Assembly (NCBI RefSeq): GCF_900111985.1 | Contig: NZ_FOKI01000024.1 | Coordinates: 1 to 52,904 of the forward strand | Direction of reading: 5' to 3' | DNA from: Clostridium frigidicarnis | Lineage (GTDB): Bacteria; Bacillota; Clostridia; Clostridiales; Clostridiaceae | DNA length: 52,904 nt | Part shown: piece after piece, positions 44,502 to 52,583 of the stretch | Position numbering within the stretch: position 1 is the stretch's first letter | How the letters are laid out: every line of letters starts with the position of its first letter | Made by a program: the position numbers and the translations under genes | Notes under the pieces: model-generated | Seen by the model: only the letters and a program-made list of their open reading frames with translations | What the model was told of the DNA's origin: nothing | Database searches by the model: none

Positions 44502-45101
44502 ATGAGTAAAGCACTTGGACTAATAGAAGTAAATGGATATATTGCAGCTATAGAAGCTGCCGATACTGCACTAAAGGCTGCAAATGTAACATTGCTTGGA
44601 GTTGAAAAAGTAACAGCTGGGATTGTAACGGTTAAAGTAACAGGAGATGTAGGAGCTGTGAAAGCAGCGGTTGAGGCGGCGGAAGTCTCAACTCAGTCTC
44701 TTGGATTGTTAAGAAACGTTCATGTAATAGCAAGAGTTCATGATGATGTTTTAAAGATAATTCCTGAAATGAATACCAAAACAGAAGATACCTTAAAACA
44801 AGATACCAATGACTTAAAATGTATAAATAATATAGATTCAAAAGAAAAAAAATCAGAAGTTACAACTGAAGAAGAGAGAAGAGAAACTGAGGAAGTAACT
44901 TGTGATAAAGGAAGTCAGGAAGAAAATATAAAATCAAATGAACTAGAGAAAAAAGACTATAGCTCTATGAAAGTTGAAGAGCTTAGGAAATTAGTTAGAA
45001 GTCTTAAAATACCAGACATAACAAACAAACAAATTAAGTTTGCTAAGAAGGATGTTTTAATAGACATTATAACTAAATATTATGAAGAAGGTGTAAAATA
45101 A
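44502..45101 (+). CDS. EutK-like BMC shell protein with C-terminal SAP/Rho-N-like domain
   Basis: 199 residues. The first ~88 form a BMC hexamer-type domain ([31 protein letters not shown]). A highly charged Glu/Lys/Thr linker (about 90-150) follows, then a small helical domain (about 155-197, MKVEELRKLVRSLKIPD then KKDVLIDIITKYYEE) resembling SAP or Rho-N modules that bind nucleic acid. E. coli EutK also adds a nucleic-acid-binding-type fold, so this is its likely counterpart, though the added domain looks different. Its stop overlaps the eutE start (TAATG). Confidence 0.82.
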   Translation: MSKALGLIEVNGYIAAIEAADTALKAANVTLLGVEKVTAGIVTVKVTGDVGAVKAAVEAAEVSTQSLGLLRNVHVIARVHDDVLKIIPEMNTKTEDTLKQDTNDLKCINNIDSKEKKSEVTTEEERRETEEVTCDKGSQEENIKSNELEKKDYSSMKVEELRKLVRSLKIPDITNKQIKFAKKDVLIDIITKYYEEGVK

Positions 45102-46573
45102 TGGAACTTTTAGATAAAGACTTAGTGTCAATTCAAGAAGTTAGAAGTCTTATAAAAAAGGCAAAGGAAGCTCAAAGCATATTAGCTGAAATGTCTCAAG
45201 AACAAATAGATAAAATAGTTAAAGCTATAGCAGATGCAGCATATAATAATGCTGAAAAGCTTGCTAGAATGGCAAATGAAGAGACAGGCTTTGGAAAATG
45301 GGAAGATAAGATAATAAAGAATGTTTTCGCATCAAAAATGGTTTATGAAACTATAAAAGATGAAAAAACTGTTGGAATAATAGATGAAAACAAAGAAAAT
45401 AAAACAATGAAAATAGCTGTACCAATGGGAGTTGTAGCTGGATTAATACCTTCAACAAACCCAACATCTACAGTTATATATAAAGCTATGATTTCTTTAA
45501 AATCAGCAAACACAATAGTGTTTTCACCACATCCAAATGCAAAGGAAGCAATACTTGAAACAGTAAGAATAATATCTGAAGCTGCTAAAAGTGTTGGATG
45601 CCCAGATGGAGCAATAGGATGTATGACAGTTCCAACAATACAAGGAACTGATGAATTAATGAAAAATAAAGATACAGCAATAATACTTGCAACTGGTGGA
45701 TCAGCAATGGTTAAAGCAGCCTACTCATCAGGAACACCTGCTATAGGAGTTGGACCAGGAAATGGACCAGCATATATAGATAAGAGTGCAAATGTTCAAG
45801 TAGCTGTTAAAAGAATATTAGATTCAAAGACTTTTGATAATGGAACAATTTGTGCATCAGAGCAATCAGTAGTTGTTGAAGAGTCTATGAAAGATAAAGT
45901 TGTAGCAGAACTTAAAAACCAGGGTGCTTACTTCTTAAATGCAGAAGAAAGTAATAGGCTTTCAAAGTTCATAATGAGAGCTAATGGTTCAATGAATCCA
46001 CAAATAGTTGGAAAGAGTGTTGAAGCAATAGCAAAACTTGCAAGTCTTAATAATGTTCCATCTACTGCAAGAGTATTAATTGCAGAAGAGACTAGAGTTG
46101 GACATAATGTGCCATATTCAAGAGAAAAATTAGCTCCAATCTTAGCTTTCTATAGTGAAAAAGATGTAGAGGCTGCATGTGAGAAATGTAGAGCAATACT
46201 TTTAAATGAAGGTGCTGGACATACATTCTCAATTCATGCAAATGATGAAGAAGTTATAAAGAAATTTGCTCTTAGAATGCCGGTATCAAGAATACCAGTA
46301 AACACACCATCAACTCTTGGTGGAATAGGAGCATCTACAAACTTAATGCCAGCATTAACATTAGGTTGTGGAGCAGTTGGAGGAAGTTCAACTTCTGACA
46401 ATATAGGACCTATGAATCTTTTAAATACTAAAATAGTAGCTTATGGTCTTAAAGAAATAGAAGAAATTAGAGGAACAGCAAAGGCTGAAGCAGCAGTTTC
46501 TTCTGTAAGCTTAGAAGATAAAGAAGAGCTTATTAATTTATTAGTTAAGAGAATAATAAGCGAATTAAAATAA
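45101..46573 (+). CDS. eutE: Acetaldehyde dehydrogenase (CoA-acylating)
   Basis: 490-residue aldehyde dehydrogenase converting acetaldehyde, CoA and NAD+ to acetyl-CoA. Catalytic Cys251 lies in FDNGTICASEQS; IPSTNPTSTVIYKA and GVGPGNGPAYID mark the cofactor and substrate sites. The N-terminal amphipathic helix (about 8-30) is a candidate encapsulation peptide. Start codon overlaps the preceding stop. Confidence 0.95.
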   Translation: MELLDKDLVSIQEVRSLIKKAKEAQSILAEMSQEQIDKIVKAIADAAYNNAEKLARMANEETGFGKWEDKIIKNVFASKMVYETIKDEKTVGIIDENKENKTMKIAVPMGVVAGLIPSTNPTSTVIYKAMISLKSANTIVFSPHPNAKEAILETVRIISEAAKSVGCPDGAIGCMTVPTIQGTDELMKNKDTAIILATGGSAMVKAAYSSGTPAIGVGPGNGPAYIDKSANVQVAVKRILDSKTFDNGTICASEQSVVVEESMKDKVVAELKNQGAYFLNAEESNRLSKFIMRANGSMNPQIVGKSVEAIAKLASLNNVPSTARVLIAEETRVGHNVPYSREKLAPILAFYSEKDVEAACEKCRAILLNEGAGHTFSIHANDEEVIKKFALRMPVSRIPVNTPSTLGGIGASTNLMPALTLGCGAVGGSSTSDNIGPMNLLNTKIVAYGLKEIEEIRGTAKAEAAVSSVSLEDKEELINLLVKRIISELK

Positions 46574-46709
46574 TCAATAAAATTTAATAATATTCAAAAA
46601 TAAGGCTGTCAAAAATAATTTTAAATAAATGTAAATTAGCATAATCCAAAAGTATATCCAAAACAAATAAAAAATAAAAAATAATTTTATTCTTAGGAGG
46701 AATTTTAAA

Positions 46710-47000
46710 ATGGCAAACGCAAATGCATTAGGAATGATCGAAACTAAAGGTTTAGTAGGTGCTATAGAAGCAGCAGACGCAATGGTTAAGGCTGCAAATG
46801 TTCAATTAGTAGGAAAAGAGCAAGTTGGAGGCGGACTTGTAACAGTTATGGTAAGAGGAGATGTTGGAGCTGTTAAAGCTGCTACAGATGCTGGAGCTGC
46901 TGCTGCTGAGAGAGTTGGAGAACTTGTATCAGTTCATGTAATACCAAGACCACACTTTGAAGTAGATGCAATATTACCAAAGACAACTATAACTGAATAA
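46710..47000 (+). CDS. eutM: Major microcompartment shell protein EutM
   Basis: 96-residue hexamer-forming BMC protein: [39 protein letters not shown] and the C-terminal HVIPRPH are typical. AGGAGG lies nine bases before the ATG, after a 136-base AT-rich gap without a recognised signal. Likely the most abundant facet protein. Confidence 0.96.
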   Translation: MANANALGMIETKGLVGAIEAADAMVKAANVQLVGKEQVGGGLVTVMVRGDVGAVKAATDAGAAAAERVGELVSVHVIPRPHFEVDAILPKTTITE

Positions 47001-47020
47001 TATAACTTAGATTTAAAGGG

Positions 47021-47045
47021 GTGTGCTGTTTTAATGCAGCACATC
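47021..47045 (+). other. Hairpin after eutM
   Basis: TGTGCTG and CAGCACA pair around TTTTAATG with no T-tract; probably stabilises eutM mRNA relative to eutT. Confidence 0.5.
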
Positions 47046-47073
47046 TCATACATCTAATAGGGGATGTGAATAT

Positions 47074-47850
47074 ATGGCTGTTTTAACAGAAAGTGAAGTT
47101 AGAAAACGATTGAAGGGAAAGGATTTTAAAGAATTTAAAGAATTCAAAGTTGTTAAGGGACAGATAATAACTCCTTCAGCAAAATCCTTTTTAACAGAAA
47201 ATAACATATCCTTAAAGTATGTTGATAGTAAGGATGAACTTAAAGAAGAAGAACCAAAGGTGCAAGAAACAGAAAAGCAAATTGTTTTTAAAGAAAAGCA
47301 ATATAAATATAAAACAGTCTTTGGGGCTCAGTTAGATGAGAAACCTGAACATATGACACATTTATATGGAGACTTACTTGTTTTCAAGGACCATAAAAGA
47401 ATAATTCTTAGAGGAAAGTTTGATTCACTTGAAGCCAAAATTTTAGAAACTCAACTAATTTGTAATAAGTTAGAGAAGAAGAAACTTGTAGATGATCTTG
47501 AAGAAATATTAAGCTTTGTTAGGAACCTATTAAGATGTGAAGTTCTTAATGAAAGAGTTCAAGAAATATCTCTTCAAGGAATGAATGCAGCTGAATTAAG
47601 AGAAAAATCTCATCACCCTGAAAAATACTTTGGTATGGGACACTTCTATCCAGATTATACAATGGGTGAGGTAGTTATTGCTCTAAATACTTGTAGAACT
47701 CTTGTAAGAGAAACAGAAATTGCCTCATATGAAGCCTTCAAAGGTGAATATGGACAGGTTGAAAGAGAAGATATAATAAGAGCATTGAATAGATTATCAT
47801 CCGTATTCTGGATAATGATGTTTAAATATAGAACAGGAAAGTACAGTTAA
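47074..47850 (+). CDS. eutT: Ethanolamine utilisation cobalamin adenosyltransferase, EutT type
   Basis: 258-residue enzyme that adenosylates cobalamin to AdoCbl for EutBC. The C-terminal two-thirds carry ELREKSHHPEKYFGMGHFYP and ALNTCRTLVRETE. The H-x11-CC-x2-C metal motif of enteric EutT is not seen, suggesting the metal-independent class described for Listeria. The N-terminal part (MAVLTESEVRKRLKGKDF) is shared with Firmicutes homologues. AATAGGGGATG precedes the start. Confidence 0.88.
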   Translation: MAVLTESEVRKRLKGKDFKEFKEFKVVKGQIITPSAKSFLTENNISLKYVDSKDELKEEEPKVQETEKQIVFKEKQYKYKTVFGAQLDEKPEHMTHLYGDLLVFKDHKRIILRGKFDSLEAKILETQLICNKLEKKKLVDDLEEILSFVRNLLRCEVLNERVQEISLQGMNAAELREKSHHPEKYFGMGHFYPDYTMGEVVIALNTCRTLVRETEIASYEAFKGEYGQVEREDIIRALNRLSSVFWIMMFKYRTGKYS

Positions 47851-47867
47851 CACAGAGGAGGACAAAA

Positions 47868-48494
47868 ATGGATAATCTTTTCTTAGAAGATGTAATAAAA
47901 GAAGTAATAAGAAGAGTTAAGAACGAAGTATTTTTAGAAGTTGAAGCTTCAGGAAGACACGTTCATTTAAGTAGAAAACATATAGATATGCTCTTTGGAG
48001 AAGGATACCAGCTTACAAAAGCAAAGGATTTATCTCAACCAGGACAATATGCATGTAAAGAAAGAGTTACAGTAACAGGACCAAAAGGATCTATGTCAAA
48101 TGTTATTGTACTTGGACCAGAAAGATCTGAAACTCAAGTTGAGGTATCTTTAACAGATGCATTATCAGTAGGTTTAAGAGCTCCAGTTAAAGAAAGTGGA
48201 GATATTATAAATACTCCAGGAGTTACAATATCTAGTGATAAGAATTCTGTTAAATTAGATAAAGGGGTTATAGCAGCAAAGAGACATATACATATAACTC
48301 CAGAAGATGCACAAAAGTTTGATGTTGAAGATAAGGAAATAGTAAAGGTTAAAGTCTTTGGACAAAGACCATTAATATTTGATGATGTTGTAATAAGAGT
48401 AAGCCCTAAGTTTAACACTGCAATGCATATAGACTATGATGAGGCTAATGCATGTGGATTCAGTAAAGGAACTCTTGCAACAATTGTAAAATAG
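47868..48494 (+). CDS. eutD: PduL-type phosphotransacylase of ethanolamine utilisation
   Basis: 208-residue zinc enzyme converting acetyl-CoA and phosphate to acetyl phosphate and CoA, recycling CoA inside the compartment. Two barrel halves with metal histidines: VEASGRHVHLSRKHIDMLFG and AAKRHIHITPEDA. It is of the PduL family, unrelated to the Pta-like EutD of enterics, so the symbol reflects role. The N-terminal helix MDNLFLEDVIKEVIRRV is a probable encapsulation peptide. Confidence 0.92.
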   Translation: MDNLFLEDVIKEVIRRVKNEVFLEVEASGRHVHLSRKHIDMLFGEGYQLTKAKDLSQPGQYACKERVTVTGPKGSMSNVIVLGPERSETQVEVSLTDALSVGLRAPVKESGDIINTPGVTISSDKNSVKLDKGVIAAKRHIHITPEDAQKFDVEDKEIVKVKVFGQRPLIFDDVVIRVSPKFNTAMHIDYDEANACGFSKGTLATIVK

Positions 48495-48518
48495 ACCTCT
48501 AGGAAAGGAGGTAATATA

Positions 48519-49196
48519 ATGAATTATGATACTCTTGTAGATTTAATAGTAAAAGAAGTGTACAAAAAATTACAGGAAACTAACAATGTAAATGAGAATA
48601 AGAAAACTGCTGTAGTATTTGGCGGCAGTGATAGTACAAGATATGAAAGAGTTTTAGGCAATGAATATGATGTTGTTAATTATGAAAATAATTTAGAAAA
48701 ATGTGATGTTATAATCATAGAAAAACTTTGTTTAAAGGGACTTGGAAATCTTGCTGCTTTAACAGGAGTTTCAAAGTCAGAAGCATTTATAATAAAAATG
48801 CTTATGGAAGGAAAAAAGGTTTACGTTCTTGAAGACGGACTAGAGTATAGAAAGTATAAAAGTACATCCCCAAAAGCCTTATATAATAGATACATTGACT
48901 TTGAAAAAGAGCTTATAAAATATGGTATAGATATAATAAGTTCTCCTTGTGCTATTTCAAGTAATTCAGTTTCTAACGTTATATCCCCAAATAACGTAGT
49001 TACTATAAAAGAAGAAGTAGAAGTAGAAAATAACTCCACCTTTGAAATAAGAAATAAAAAACTTATAACAGAATCGGATTTAAGAAAACCATATATGAAC
49101 GGAATGAAAGCTGTAATTATTGATAAAAAGAGCATAATAACTCCTTTAGCAAATGATTTTGTAAGAATTCATCACCTAAAGGTAAAAAGAGTATAG
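48519..49196 (+). CDS. Uncharacterised ethanolamine utilisation protein
   Basis: 225 residues. The N-terminal amphipathic helix (MNYDTLVDLIVKEVYKKLQ) looks like an encapsulation peptide. Residues about 30-125 have a nucleotide/flavin-binding-like alternation (KTAVVFGGSD, CDVIIIEKL). The C-terminus (ITPLANDFVRIHHLKVKRV) resembles the short motif at the N-terminus of the EutT-type protein (TPSAKSFLTENNISLKYV). It fits the hypothetical eut family found only in Firmicutes-type eut operons. No catalytic motif recognised. AGGAAAGGAGG precedes the ATG. Confidence 0.72.
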   Translation: MNYDTLVDLIVKEVYKKLQETNNVNENKKTAVVFGGSDSTRYERVLGNEYDVVNYENNLEKCDVIIIEKLCLKGLGNLAALTGVSKSEAFIIKMLMEGKKVYVLEDGLEYRKYKSTSPKALYNRYIDFEKELIKYGIDIISSPCAISSNSVSNVISPNNVVTIKEEVEVENNSTFEIRNKKLITESDLRKPYMNGMKAVIIDKKSIITPLANDFVRIHHLKVKRV

Positions 49197-49209
49197 GAGG
49201 ATTATTACT

Positions 49210-49482
49210 ATGGTTATAGGAAAAGTAGTGGGAAGATTATGGTCTACTAGAAAAGATGAAAAACTTAATGGGCAGAAATTTCTAGTAGTAAGATTATTAA
49301 AGGATAAAGAAAAAGAGTTAGAAGGATTTTTTGTAGCAGCTGATAATGTTGGAGCTGGTAACGGAGATTTAGTTTTAATAACTAAGGGTGCTTCAGCAAG
49401 AACTTCTTTAGGAGATAAGGCAATACCAGTAGATGCTGCTGTTGTCGGTATAATAGATTCTATAGAGGTTGATGATGAATAA
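49210..49482 (+). CDS. eutN: Microcompartment vertex protein EutN
   Basis: 90-residue CcmL/EutN pentamer protein capping shell vertices: start VIGKVVGRLWSTRKDEKLNG, then KFLVVRLL, DNVGAGNGDLVLIT and AIPVDAAVVGIID. AGGAGG precedes the ATG. The stop overlaps the following tandem-BMC gene. Confidence 0.95.
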   Translation: MVIGKVVGRLWSTRKDEKLNGQKFLVVRLLKDKEKELEGFFVAADNVGAGNGDLVLITKGASARTSLGDKAIPVDAAVVGIIDSIEVDDE

Positions 49483-50023
49483 AAGCATTGGTTCACTTGA
49501 ATTTAGAAGCATAGCTCAAGGAATTGAAGTAGGAGATAAAATTGTGAAAAAATCTCCTGTAGACTTGTTATTCTTTAAGACCATATGTCCTGGGAAATTT
49601 CTTGTAATTATAAGTGGTAATGAAGACTCTGTAAAAGATGCTATAGAATATGGTGTAGAATTAGGACAAAAAAGTATAGTAGATAGTTTCGTAATAAATG
49701 CAGTACATGAAAGTATAATAAAAGCTCTTAAAACTAAATGCACAGTAAAGAATAAGAGTTCCATAGGTGTTATGGAAACATCTAATGTGTGCACTGGATT
49801 AAAGGCATTAGATAAAGCATTAAAGGGATCTAATGTTGAGATTCTAAAACTTCAGCTTGCCTTTGGTATAGGAGGAAAGCTATTATATATAATTTCTGGA
49901 GAAGTAAGTGATGTGGAGTATGGAATGGAATTATCTAGAGAAGCTATAGATAGTAAAAAGATAATAAGTACATCCATAATCCCTTCTCCAGACGAACTTA
50001 TAATTTCCAGTTTAACAAAATAA
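49475..50023 (+). CDS. Tandem BMC-domain (trimeric) shell protein
   Basis: About 182 residues with two BMC repeats: IGSLEFRSIAQGIEVGDKIV in the first half and IGVMETSNVCTGLKALDKAL in the second. This makes a PduT-like pseudo-hexameric trimer. Cysteines in TICPGK and NVCTG might hold a metal or FeS at the pore, as in PduT, but that is unproven. Of two ATGs (49472, 49475), the second is six bases after AGAGG and is preferred; either overlaps eutN. Confidence 0.85.
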   Translation: MNKSIGSLEFRSIAQGIEVGDKIVKKSPVDLLFFKTICPGKFLVIISGNEDSVKDAIEYGVELGQKSIVDSFVINAVHESIIKALKTKCTVKNKSSIGVMETSNVCTGLKALDKALKGSNVEILKLQLAFGIGGKLLYIISGEVSDVEYGMELSREAIDSKKIISTSIIPSPDELIISSLTK

Positions 50024-50044
50024 AATATTAAAGGAGATGAAATA

Positions 50045-51142
50045 ATGGGAATAAATGACATAATCATTTACATAATGGTTGTATTTATGGTTCTAGGTGC
50101 TATAGATAAATGTTTAGACAATAAGTTTGGACTAGGTGAGCAGTTTGAAGAAGGTTTTATGGCAATGGGATCATTAGCATTAGCCATGGTAGGAGTTATC
50201 TGTCTTGCTCCAGTTTTAGCCAACATATTAAAGCCAGTTGTAGTTCCAGTATTTAATGCATTAGGAGCGGATCCATCAATGTTTGCAACTACATTACTTG
50301 CTTGTGATATGGGTGGTTTCCCACTAGCTCAACAATTAGCTAATGATCCACAAGTTGGATTATTTGCAGGTACAATTCTTGGTGCAATGATGGGACCTAC
50401 AATAGTATTTACTATTCCAGTAGCTTTAGGAATAATAAAGAAAGAAGATCAAAGATTTTTAGCAACAGGTGTACTTGCTGGTATAATAACAATACCAATA
50501 GGAGCATTTGTTGGAGGCCTTATAGCAGGATTACCAGTACTAACTATAATAAAGAACTTAGTTCCAATAATAATATTTGCTGCAATAATAGGATTAGGAC
50601 TTGCTAAGATACCTGATAAAATGGTAAAAGGCTTCTCTATATTCGGTAAATTTGTAGTAATAGTAATAACAATAGGTCTTGGTGCAGCTGTAATAGAAAA
50701 ACTTACAGGTTTAGTAGTAATACCAGGAATGGCACCAATAGAAGAAGGTATAGGAGTAGTTGGAGATATAGCTTTAGTGCTTGCTGGAGCATTCCCACTA
50801 GTTTATGTTATAACTAAAGTATTTAAGAAACCATTAATGAGTGTTGGTAAATTGTTAGGAATGAACGATGTTTCAGCAGCTGGAATGGTTGCAAGTTTAG
50901 CTAACTCAATACCAATGTTCGGAATGATGAAAGATATGGATGATAGAGGTAAGATAATAAACGTTGCATTTGCAGTGTCAGCATCATTTGTATTTGGAGA
51001 CCATTTAGGATATGTTGCTGGAGTTGCTAAGGAAATGATATTCCCTATGATAGTTGGTAAACTAGTAGGTGGAATAGCAGCTGTTATTCTTGCAATGATA
51101 ATAGCTAATAAGATGTTTGGAAAAGCTAAGGAGGCAAAGTAA
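50045..51142 (+). CDS. eutH: Ethanolamine permease EutH
   Basis: 365-residue integral membrane transporter with about ten hydrophobic segments; NDIIIYIMVVFMVLGAIDKC at the N-terminus and the ATTLLACDMGGFPLAQQLA signature identify EutH, which brings ethanolamine in when it is scarce or protonated. AAAGGAGATG precedes the ATG. The eutQ ribosome site lies in its last codons. Confidence 0.95.
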   Translation: MGINDIIIYIMVVFMVLGAIDKCLDNKFGLGEQFEEGFMAMGSLALAMVGVICLAPVLANILKPVVVPVFNALGADPSMFATTLLACDMGGFPLAQQLANDPQVGLFAGTILGAMMGPTIVFTIPVALGIIKKEDQRFLATGVLAGIITIPIGAFVGGLIAGLPVLTIIKNLVPIIIFAAIIGLGLAKIPDKMVKGFSIFGKFVVIVITIGLGAAVIEKLTGLVVIPGMAPIEEGIGVVGDIALVLAGAFPLVYVITKVFKKPLMSVGKLLGMNDVSAAGMVASLANSIPMFGMMKDMDDRGKIINVAFAVSASFVFGDHLGYVAGVAKEMIFPMIVGKLVGGIAAVILAMIIANKMFGKAKEAK

Positions 51143-51143
51143 T

Positions 51144-51611
51144 ATGAAAAACTTAGATCCACAAGTTTTAGAGCAATTAGTAAGAAAAATAATAGAAGAA
51201 AAAATTCAAGGAGCTACAGATTCAGTTGATTTCGTAAGAAATAAAGATATAAGCGGAATAACATCAGTTAAGCTTCCAACAGTTAAAGTTGATGAGTCAA
51301 ATAGATTAGACACAGGAAATCCAAGAGATGTTGTTTATACAAAAGACTTATTTGATTTAAATGAAAGCCCAAGATTAGGTTGTGGAGTTATGGAAATGAA
51401 AGAAACAACTTTTGACTGGACTTTAAACTATGATGAAATAGACTATGTAATAGAAGGCCACTTAGACGTAATCATAGATGGTAGAAAAGTATCAGCAGAT
51501 GCAGGAGAATTAATATTAATTCCAAAGGGAAGTAGTATACAATTCTCAGTACCAGATTACGCAAGATTTATATATGTAACATACCCAGCAGACTGGGCAT
51601 CACAAAACTAA
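51144..51611 (+). CDS. eutQ: Ethanolamine utilisation cupin protein EutQ
   Basis: 155-residue protein. N-terminal amphipathic helix LDPQVLEQLVRKIIEEKIQ (candidate encapsulation peptide) and a C-terminal cupin (about 60-150: YVIEGHLDVIIDGRKV, GELILIPKGSSIQFS). Shorter than enteric EutQ at the N-terminal side. Salmonella EutQ has acetate kinase activity; whether this short form does is open. AAGGAGG in the end of eutH serves ATG 51144. Last gene of the eut operon. Confidence 0.92.
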   Translation: MKNLDPQVLEQLVRKIIEEKIQGATDSVDFVRNKDISGITSVKLPTVKVDESNRLDTGNPRDVVYTKDLFDLNESPRLGCGVMEMKETTFDWTLNYDEIDYVIEGHLDVIIDGRKVSADAGELILIPKGSSIQFSVPDYARFIYVTYPADWASQN

Positions 51612-51635
51612 ACAATATCCTAAACACATTAAATG

Positions 51636-51684
51636 AGAAAAGAGTATTTTCTAGGCTTTAAGCTTAAGAGAATACTCTTTTTTC
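51636..51684 (+). terminator. Terminator of the eut operon
   Basis: AAAAGAGTATT and AATACTCTTTTTTC arms with a TAGGCTTTAAGCTTA inner loop hairpin, ending in Ts. Confidence 0.88.
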
Positions 51685-51977
51685 TTGATCACATTAAAAT
51701 ATGTACCTAGAAATTATGATAAATAAAATGTCATAATTTTATAGTTCTTTATTTTTATAAGAAATACAACGAATTTTTATTTAGGTGATGTTCTTTGTAA
51801 TATCTAAATGTTAGATGAATTAATTTATGGAAGTATAACATTGTATACTTAAGGCAAGGGAGGTACAGATGGGAGTCACTAGATAAACTTTAAAAAGATT
51901 CATATAGATAAGTATTTAAATAAGTATAAATTCCTTAAGTATGGTAAAGATATTTATATAGGCAGGGAGGTGGAGTT
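51685..51977. other. Intergenic region, no gene seen
   Basis: AT-rich gap. A small AAGTATA-CATTG-TATACTT inverted repeat lies near 51831, and a GGGAGG with ATG at 51869 gives only a five-codon frame. AGGGAGG at 51964 serves the next gene. Confidence 0.4.
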
Positions 51978-52538
51978 ATGCTTAATAAGGAATTTATATT
52001 ATATTTTACATTTAACTTTTTTCTATATGGCTTTATTGGATGGATAATCGAAAATCTTTATAGTTATCATATTAAGGGACATTTCCAAAAGGATGGATTT
52101 TTAAACAATCCATTTAAGCCAATGTATGGAATTGCCATGTCATTTATAATAGCAATTTCAGATATAACTAATCAAAATACATATTCATTAATTTTAATAT
52201 GTTTTATAATTCCAACTCTTGTTGAATATACAACAGGTGTGATTATGAGAAAAAATTTTCATAAAGATTATTGGGATTATTCAAAATTAAAACACAATTT
52301 TCAGGGAATAGTATGTATAAAATTTTCTATTTATTGGACTTTTTTAACCTTTATTGGAGTAAGATATCTCCAAACACATATAGTAAATAATTTTTACTTA
52401 CCAATAAAATCATTATGGTTAATAGTATGTCCTATTTTATTGTTAGCTTTAATAATTGATGATATTTTTACAATAAGGACTTTTAAAGGAAAAGAGAACA
52501 ATTTAAGTTTTAAAATGTTGAGATTAAGAAAAAGATAA
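51978..52538 (+). CDS. Putative ABC transporter permease (CmpB-like, PF06541 type)
   Basis: 186-residue membrane protein with about five helices. The signature set FFLYGFIGWIIENLY, KPMYGIA, LVEYTTGVIMRK, DYWDYSKLKHNFQGIVCIKFS then YW identifies the CmpB-like family, widespread in Firmicutes and of unproven function despite its ABC-transporter name. AGGGAGG precedes the ATG. Stands alone next to the right-edge IS. Confidence 0.85.
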   Translation: MLNKEFILYFTFNFFLYGFIGWIIENLYSYHIKGHFQKDGFLNNPFKPMYGIAMSFIIAISDITNQNTYSLILICFIIPTLVEYTTGVIMRKNFHKDYWDYSKLKHNFQGIVCIKFSIYWTFLTFIGVRYLQTHIVNNFYLPIKSLWLIVCPILLLALIIDDIFTIRTFKGKENNLSFKMLRLRKR

Positions 52539-52583
52539 TATATTTAATAATATAATATTTCTTAAGGGAATTCTTTTTTGAAA

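Noticed and set aside
46574-46709. ANTAR leader before eutM
   Set aside because: The gap is AT-rich with no pair of A-n-n-G-n-n hairpins and no terminator.
35104-51611. The eut locus as an entirely new metabolic system
   Set aside because: Every enzyme and most shell genes match known ethanolamine utilisation; only the RNA layout and a few accessory proteins look unusual.
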